This document shows, one piece after another, positions 59,771-64,000 of a stretch of 64,000 nucleotides of DNA (position 1 is its first letter; every line of letters starts with the position of its first letter). The translations under genes and the position numbers were made by a program. The notes under the pieces are model-generated. The model ran no database searches, had not been told where the DNA came from, and saw only the letters and a program-made list of their open reading frames with translations. This stretch comes from JBMYRH01 sp049602155 (lineage in GTDB: Bacteria > Myxococcota_A > UBA9042 > PHBI01 > JBMYRH01), in assembly GCA_049602155.1 (NCBI GenBank), contig JBMYRH010000008.1:1-64000 (forward strand), given 5' to 3'.

Positions 59771-59926
59771 GGACGCCTCGTCGGGACAATCGGTCAGTTA
59801 GGGGCGGTTTGAGTTCAGACGCGTCGCGTGACACGCTGAGCTTCGGGTATCCTTAGTTGAGGACTCGGGCTTGTCAAACATCGACTGAGCAGAAGACGTT
59901 TCGACTGGACCACAAGTGAGGTGTCC
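59771..59926. other. Intergenic region between divergent genes
   Basis: Contains a perfect minus-strand TTGACA (59877-59872) about 17 bases before AAGGAT. GAGG precedes the small gene at 59927. No other structure seen. Confidence 0.35.
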
Positions 59927-60169
59927 ATGGCGACAAAAGAGACATCCGCAGGATCGACGACCGTGGTTGAAGCGGACGGTGAGCAGGGGATACAGACGCG
60001 CCTTGTGTTGATGAGCAAGGCGAAGCCCGATGACGGTGCTACGGGGCAAGCTGATGGGCCTGCTGAGGCCAATATTCAATGGGTGTTGAAGCCGATGGTC
60101 GCGAAGCGCCGGGGGCGGGGGAGTGTGCCCCCGTCTATCGGGAGTATGCCCGTGCCAGGGAAGCCCTAA
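59927..60169 (+). CDS. Small hypothetical protein
   Basis: An 80-residue protein starting at ATG 59927 with GAGG seven bases upstream. Sequence is low complexity and polar: Gly, Ala, Thr, Glu and Lys, with 'QTRLVLMSKAKPDDG' and 'NIQWVLKPMVAKRRGRG', and a basic/Pro tail. It has no signal peptide or membrane segment. Support is codon use like neighbouring genes, a plausible start and the absence of an overlapping better candidate; no family is recognised. Confidence 0.4.
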   Translation: MATKETSAGSTTVVEADGEQGIQTRLVLMSKAKPDDGATGQADGPAEANIQWVLKPMVAKRRGRGSVPPSIGSMPVPGKP

Positions 60170-60240
60170 GCGACACGCGAGTTCAGTCACGGGTCGGGAA
60201 AGCGTGGTCCAAGGTTGCATCGCAAGGGCGTCGCGGTAAG

Positions 60241-60266
60241 GATGCATAACTGCTTCACGATGCATA
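60241..60266. repeat. Direct repeat GATGCATA, 18-base period
   Basis: GATGCATA at 60241-60248 and 60259-60266, each with the palindrome ATGCAT, just upstream of the ribosome binding site of the CX3C lipoprotein. Could be an operator pair. Confidence 0.6.
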
Positions 60267-60278
60267 TAGGAGCTCACG

Positions 60279-60776
60279 ATGCGCTACACCTCATTCGTCT
60301 CCCTAGCAGCCGCGGCGATCTTGGCCCTCGGCGCATGCGGTAAGAGCACGCCAGCGGATCCAGCCCCCGCGGCTACGACAGCGAGCTCGGAGGCAAAGGC
60401 ACCGGCAGCAGATGAGAAGGCTCCAGCGAAGGAAGCGGCGCCGACGCCCGCCGCGAAGCCGGCCGCCGTCGCTGCAGGAGAAGCGCCCAAGCTTGCGGAC
60501 ACGCCAGGGAAAGCCAATGAGGCCGACATGGTCCCAGAAGGCAAGCGCACGCCAGAGGTGACGGCGGAGGAGTGCGCAAAGGCGTGTGCCCATGCAACCA
60601 AGCTGAGCATGGCGAGCATGCCCCCAGATGCGACCCCCGACATGAAGGCGGCCATCGAGAAGGCGCTCTCAGAGAGCTGCCCCAAGGACTGCCTGGCCAA
60701 GGGGACGAAGAAGCTCGTCGCGTGCATTATGAGCGCAAAGACAGGCATGGAGCTGGCGGCGAACTGCCAAAAGTAG
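60279..60776 (+). CDS. Twin-CX3C lipoprotein, unknown (paralogue of 59447-59770)
   Basis: A 165-residue lipoprotein with lipobox 'LGAC' after a signal peptide; TAGGAGCT supplies the ribosome site. A 75-residue Ala/Pro/Lys/Glu-rich spacer follows, then the Cys domain 'EECAKACAHATKL...CPKDCLAKGTKKLVACIM...NCQK'. The Cys pattern and the KGT(R/K)KL motif are shared with the smaller paralogue 500 bases away on the other strand, so the conserved domain is about 80 residues. The long spacer suggests that the domain is held away from the membrane, perhaps through the peptidoglycan. Confidence 0.78.
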   Translation: MRYTSFVSLAAAAILALGACGKSTPADPAPAATTASSEAKAPAADEKAPAKEAAPTPAAKPAAVAAGEAPKLADTPGKANEADMVPEGKRTPEVTAEECAKACAHATKLSMASMPPDATPDMKAAIEKALSESCPKDCLAKGTKKLVACIMSAKTGMELAANCQK

Positions 60777-60871
60777 GCTTGGCTGGAGGTCACCGCCTTT
60801 CTTGACCCCGTCCAAGACCCCACACAAGATTCGAGGCTGGTCTGCCGAATTTTGATCCGTGGGGGCATAGG

Positions 60872-61531
60872 ATGGAAGAGACAGGGCAAACACAGCGCGA
60901 GATGTACCGTGGCGTGCCGTTATTCGCGCTGCCCAGCTACGTACTATTCCCGCACACGCTCGTGCCATTCCATGTCTTTGAGCAGGGCTATCTGCGGACT
61001 GTGGAGGCGTGCCTGTCCGGGGAGCGATTGCTTGTCGTAGCCGGTGTCTCGATGGATGAGGATGACCTGCCTGGCCAACCTCATCAGGTCGCTGGGTTGG
61101 GGCGGGTCGTGTCCGACCGCCGTTATAGAGACGGGCGTATCGATGTGTTCGTTCACGGCCTGAGTCGCGTTCGAATTGAGCAACAGCAAAACGCCGGAGC
61201 GATCTCGTTGGTGGACGTCGCCGTGATGCACGAACCCATCAGAGACGGACTCGCTGCGATTCAGCAGAGGATTGTCGACCTCGCGACGAGCTTGGCCCGC
61301 ACCCAAGGTGCGAACGGTGGCGCTCTCGGTAAGGTGCTCAGCACCCGCGCAGACTTGGGCGTCCTTTGTGATCGCCTTGCCGCGCTTCTCGTCGATGATA
61401 TGTCCCTTCGACAGTATATCTTGGAGCAGGCCGATCCGGCTGTCCGTGCGCTTGCGCTGGAGCACCTGATGGTCGAGAGCCTGATGCGTGATGAGCCAGA
61501 TAAGCCTGTGGGCTCGGGATGGCTTAACTGA
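60872..61531 (+). CDS. Lon substrate-binding (LON) domain protein
   Basis: A 219-residue protein consisting mainly of the N-terminal substrate-binding domain of Lon: 'VPLFALPSYVLFPHTLVPFHVFEQGYLRTVEACLSG', 'GVSMDEDDLPGQPHQVAGLGRVVSDRRYRDGRIDVFVHGLSRVRI'. It lacks the AAA+ and protease domains of Lon, as in the widespread stand-alone LON proteins. Such proteins are thought to bind substrates, but their partner is uncertain. It lies 48 bases before the ECF sigma gene, which has its own promoter candidate. Confidence 0.9.
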   Translation: MEETGQTQREMYRGVPLFALPSYVLFPHTLVPFHVFEQGYLRTVEACLSGERLLVVAGVSMDEDDLPGQPHQVAGLGRVVSDRRYRDGRIDVFVHGLSRVRIEQQQNAGAISLVDVAVMHEPIRDGLAAIQQRIVDLATSLARTQGANGGALGKVLSTRADLGVLCDRLAALLVDDMSLRQYILEQADPAVRALALEHLMVESLMRDEPDKPVGSGWLN

Positions 61532-61540
61532 AGCCGGTGG

Positions 61541-61567
61541 TTGAGGTGCTAGGACGTCTGTTAGACT
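61541..61567 (+). promoter_or_regulatory. Candidate promoter for ECF sigma gene
   Basis: TTGAGG (61541-61546) and TAGACT (61562-61567), both identical to the boxes at 7893-7920, with a short 15-base spacer. A GTG at 61573 begins a six-codon reading frame before the sigma start. Confidence 0.35.
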
Positions 61568-61579
61568 TCTGCGTGATTT

Positions 61580-62245
61580 TTGAGTGTCTTTAGATCGGTC
61601 TCAGCCTCTGTGCGTCTAACCAAGCCAAACGATGCGGCCGACGCCGCCAATGAAGGTCCGGCTGATGAGCAGCTGATGCGCCGTTATCTGGACGGCGATG
61701 TCGCGGCCTTCGAGACCCTGATGAATCGCTATGGCACCAAGATTACACGCTACGTGGCGCGAAACAGCGCAGACCCTCATGCGGTGGATGACCTCGTTCA
61801 GGACATCTTCATGCGTGTGGTTCATCGGGCCCCGAGCTTTCGTGGGCAGTCCTCGTTTAAGACGTGGCTCTACACGATCGCTCGGAACCTCTGCATCGAC
61901 ACCTCAAGGAAGCGGGTCCACCGGAAGGCGGTCACCCTCGATGAGCCGGTCGGACGTCGTGAAGAGGGTGGGGGAGCGACCATCCTCGAGCGCGCGCCTG
62001 ACAGCGCCCCAGGACCCGATCGCAAGGCGAGTGATAGGCGCTTTCGTGCGTCACTCGAGGATGCGCTCACTGACTTGCCTACCGATCAACGGGAGGCTTT
62101 CGTGATGCGTGAGTTCCAAGGTCTGAAATTTCGAGAGATCGGTGAAATCCTGGGGATCCCCGAGAACACCGTGAAGAGCCGGGTTCGTTATGCCCTGCAG
62201 AGCCTCCGCGTCAGCCTACAGCGCTTTGGGGGGCAGGACGGATGA
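61580..62245 (+). CDS. ECF-type RNA polymerase sigma factor
   Basis: A protein of up to 221 residues. Starts at TTG 61580 or, more plausibly by usual codon use, GTG 61610; neither has a Shine-Dalgarno site. Region 2 is 'DEQLMRRYLDGDVAAFETLMNRYGTKITRYVAR...AVDDLVQDIFMRVVHRAPSFRGQSSFKTWLYTIARNLCID'. Region 4 is 'LEDALTDLPTDQREAFVMREFQGLKFREIGEILGIPENTVKSRVRYALQSLR'. No region 1 or 3 is seen, as in sigma-E-type ECF factors. The linker is long and charged. A gene with anti-sigma-like features follows after 47 bases. Confidence 0.93.
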   Translation: MSVFRSVSASVRLTKPNDAADAANEGPADEQLMRRYLDGDVAAFETLMNRYGTKITRYVARNSADPHAVDDLVQDIFMRVVHRAPSFRGQSSFKTWLYTIARNLCIDTSRKRVHRKAVTLDEPVGRREEGGGATILERAPDSAPGPDRKASDRRFRASLEDALTDLPTDQREAFVMREFQGLKFREIGEILGIPENTVKSRVRYALQSLRVSLQRFGGQDG

Positions 62246-62280
62246 GCTCGAGAAGATCGCCCCGAAACCTTTAAGAGGAG

Positions 62281-62286
62281 TATGAT
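62281..62286 (+). promoter_or_regulatory. -10-like box, leaderless start of anti-sigma gene
   Basis: TATGAT (five of six to TATAAT) ends six bases before the GTG at 62293. The same stretch also carries AAGAGGAG, which would otherwise be a ribosome site for a four-codon frame, so both readings are possible. Confidence 0.45.
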
Positions 62287-62292
62287 TCTCCC

Positions 62293-63573
62293 GTGACCAT
62301 GACCCGACAAGAACTCGATGAGCGCCTCGTCGATTATCTCTTCGATGAACTCTCAGAGGAGGAGGCCAGCCGCTTCGAGGCTGCTGTCACCAGCTACCCT
62401 GAGCTGCATGCAGAGGTCACGGCGCATCAACAGACCCGCCAAATTGCTGCTGAGCTGCCTCAGCGTGAGATGTCGGCGTCAGTGATGTCAGCGGTCATGC
62501 GCGAGGCGCGCGATGCCGTCGTCACCGCGGNNNNNNNNNNNNNNNNNNNNNNNNNNNNNNNNNNNNNNNNNNNNNNNNNNNNNNNNNNNNNNNNNNNNNN
62601 NNNNNNNNNNNNNNNNNNNNNNNNNNNGCAGAAGAAATCGGGCTGGCTGGAGTCCTTCTTTGGCATGCTGATGCAGCCAGCGATGGTCACCGTGATGCTG
62701 GCTTTTGTTGTCGGCGGGACGAGCGTCTTTGTAGTCCAACAAGAGGCTGGGCCAGAGGAGAGCGCGGCGATGATGGCTGCCGCCCCCGATTCACCGCGCG
62801 GGGACGAGAAGGCTGAGCTTGAGTTGGCTTCGACCTCAGTTGAGGCGGGTGAACGAACTGCCGCCCCAGCAGCTCCAGAGAAGCGGAAAGAGGCAGGCAG
62901 TGTCACTGCATCAGTCGCGGTCGCAGACAAGGCGCCAGAGAAAGGCGAGCTTCGCCCGGTGAGCCCGGCGGTCTCTCGGCTGGTTGAGGTGGAGCCGCAG
63001 GTCGCCGAGGTGGCACAGGCACGCAGAACACCGACAAAGAAGCGCCGGACGAAGGCGAAGCGCGTGCCTCGAAGCAAAGACAAGGTGGCGCTTGGGAGCT
63101 CGTCACGGGCTGAGCCCGAGGTTGAAGTAGCAGCCGCAGTGAGGCCCAGTGCGGATAGTTTTGGTCTGCGGGGGGCACCACCGAGCCCATCAGCTGATGA
63201 CGCTGCACCAGCGCGTGAGCCGGTCAAAGTGCCGATGGCGCGGACCGCCGCAGAATCGGATGCGCCAGCGGCTGAGTCAGCTCCCGTGGACCGGTTACCG
63301 AAGCAGAGCGCCAGATCGCGTCCTCAACCCCAAGTGGCTGCTAAGTCCACGGCGAGCAAGGCGAAGGGAGATCCCCGCGCTCAAGGCAAGCGCCTCGTGA
63401 CAGAGTTTGAGCGGCACTTGAAGAAGGGTGACGCGGCGAAAGCAGCCAAGGTGCTGGACAAGCTGGCTAAGGTCCCAGGGTTCGAGTCTGCTGCGAAGCG
63501 CAAGCGAGGCGAACTGCGCTCCTGGATGAAGGCCCGCGCAGGAAAGCGCACCAAGAAGAACAAGGCCTACTAG
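62293..63573 (+). CDS. Probable membrane anti-sigma factor (contains assembly gap)
   Basis: The N-terminal 75 residues ('MTRQELDERLVDYLFDELSEEEASRFEAAVTSYPELHAEVTAHQQT') resemble the cytoplasmic sigma-binding domain of zinc-less anti-sigma factors. The N run 62531-62627 replaces about 32 residues after 'DAVVTA'. Then a membrane segment ('QPAMVTVMLAFVVGGTSVFVV') and a long, low-complexity periplasmic part rich in Ala, Pro, Lys and Glu, with Lys/Arg-rich patches, ending in a basic, helical Lys-rich tail. The arrangement sigma factor-anti-sigma factor is typical for ECF systems. Start GTG 62293 or ATG 62299. What the periplasmic part senses is unknown. Confidence 0.72.
   Translation: MTMTRQELDERLVDYLFDELSEEEASRFEAAVTSYPELHAEVTAHQQTRQIAAELPQREMSASVMSAVMREARDAVVTAXXXXXXXXXXXXXXXXXXXXXXXXXXXXXXXXXQKKSGWLESFFGMLMQPAMVTVMLAFVVGGTSVFVVQQEAGPEESAAMMAAAPDSPRGDEKAELELASTSVEAGERTAAPAAPEKRKEAGSVTASVAVADKAPEKGELRPVSPAVSRLVEVEPQVAEVAQARRTPTKKRRTKAKRVPRSKDKVALGSSSRAEPEVEVAAAVRPSADSFGLRGAPPSPSADDAAPAREPVKVPMARTAAESDAPAAESAPVDRLPKQSARSRPQPQVAAKSTASKAKGDPRAQGKRLVTEFERHLKKGDAAKAAKVLDKLAKVPGFESAAKRKRGELRSWMKARAGKRTKKNKAY
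62531..62627. other. Assembly gap (97 N) in the anti-sigma gene
   Basis: Undetermined bases; the flanks (…GTCACCGCGG and GCAGAAGAAATC…) stay in the same frame at the given length, though that length is an estimate. Confidence 0.98.
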
Positions 63574-63587
63574 CGACAGCCAGGGCC

Positions 63588-64000
63588 CTAGACGCCTCGA
63601 ACGTCAGCACCCCAAATGTACTTATGGAGCTGTAAGTTGAGGCGCGCGGGTGCGTGGTCTTCAAGCATCCAGGCGGACAGATCGCTCGGCTGCAGTCCTG
63701 GGTGGACGGGGGAGAAGAGGATCGCGGCGACCTTGTCGGCGAGCGCGTGGATCTCGATGAATTCCAACGCCCACTCGTAGTCAGCCCTGTCGCACAGGAC
63801 GAACTTAATCTGGTCATGCGCGTTGAGCTGCTCAAGGTTCGGGTAATGGAAGTGCTGGCGCAGGAAGCGCTTACGACCTTGCTCTGAGGGATCTTTCTGG
63901 AGGGCGCCGGGGGTCTTGACGTCGACGACCTTGATGACGGCTGCCGGGATCTTGTCCAAGGGGAGGCTGCCGCCCGTCTCCACGATCACACGATGCTCAA
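63588..64000 (-). CDS. queE: 7-carboxy-7-deazaguanine synthase QueE, C-terminal part
   Basis: The frame is open to the window edge, so the N-terminal radical SAM half, with the CxxxCxxC cluster, lies outside. The visible 137 residues have the QueE landmarks: 'HRVIVETGGSLPL', 'IKVVDVKTPG', 'IKFVLCDRADYEWALEFI', 'AAILFSPVHPGLQPSDLSAWML' and 'RLNLQLHKYIWG'. QueE turns 6-carboxytetrahydropterin into CDG, a precursor of queuosine and other 7-deazapurines. The position of the other queuosine genes cannot be seen. Confidence 0.93.
   Translation of the reverse strand, partial: EHRVIVETGGSLPLDKIPAAVIKVVDVKTPGALQKDPSEQGRKRFLRQHFHYPNLEQLNAHDQIKFVLCDRADYEWALEFIEIHALADKVAAILFSPVHPGLQPSDLSAWMLEDHAPARLNLQLHKYIWGADVRGV

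Noticed and set aside
1..64000. tRNA genes, rRNA genes, insertion sequences, prophage or integrase genes
   Set aside because: No T-loop/cloverleaf pattern, no transposase or integrase motif and no flanking inverted repeats were found by reading the sequence.

Overview
The window looks like chromosome of a GC-rich, Gram-negative delta-proteobacterial lineage, most likely Myxococcota or the related Bradymonadales. The evidence is a matrixin metalloprotease with a MYXO-CTERM-like tail, a Ser/Thr kinase with a PEGA domain, a DUF4388 protein, an HDOD-GGDEF protein, large FG-GAP lipoproteins, many lipobox signal peptides and a variant System I cytochrome c maturation operon. It is a draft assembly: four runs of N (18020-18118, 24839-24848, 26310-26405, 62531-62627) break coding sequences, at least two of them inside tandem repeats. 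No rRNA, tRNA, CRISPR, prophage or insertion sequence was recognised.

Layout. 1-14 kb is mostly cell-envelope material: a membrane-anchored protein cut by the window edge, a LolA-like protein with a DUF1302 outer-membrane protein, a three-gene DUF1501/CxxCH/lipoprotein operon, a 1264-residue FG-GAP lipoprotein, and an OmpA-like lipoprotein coupled to a thioredoxin-like lipoprotein. 13-23 kb holds an aldehyde dehydrogenase, the kinase and a PEGA protein, the matrixin with a small secreted partner, and the HDOD-GGDEF protein. 22-29 kb is an unrecognised operon of helical-repeat proteins, all coupled by 4-base overlaps and ending in an APC permease. 29-38 kb is mainly housekeeping: purS-purQ-purL, pntA-pntB, HIT, an M29 aminopeptidase and a HAD phosphatase. 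38-49 kb has a [2Fe-2S] ferredoxin, an operon whose KDPG aldolase-like and PfkB-like products have lost key residues, ybeY-phoH with a DUF4388 protein and a membrane TPR protein, a lytic transglycosylase, and a phasin/histone H1-like protein. 49-59 kb is moaA followed by a long cytochrome c maturation operon. 59-64 kb has twin-CX3C lipoproteins, a Lon substrate-binding-domain protein, an ECF sigma factor with its probable anti-sigma factor, and the end of queE.

Most interesting points. (1) A translationally coupled pair resembling KDPG aldolase and KDG kinase, in which the Schiff-base Lys, the catalytic Glu and the substrate Arg of the aldolase and the DTxGAGD motif of the kinase are all changed. 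(2) A CcmF enlarged to 1144 residues by a periplasmic insert and a CcmH-like tail, beside a CcmE that uses CxxxY instead of HxxxY. (3) A recurrent TANNNT (-10-like) box ending 6-7 bases before the start codon of several genes that lack a Shine-Dalgarno site, suggesting common leaderless transcription. (4) The unrecognised 22.4-28.7 kb operon.

Coupling by ATGA, GTGA, TGATG or TAATG overlaps is very frequent and was used to choose several start codons.
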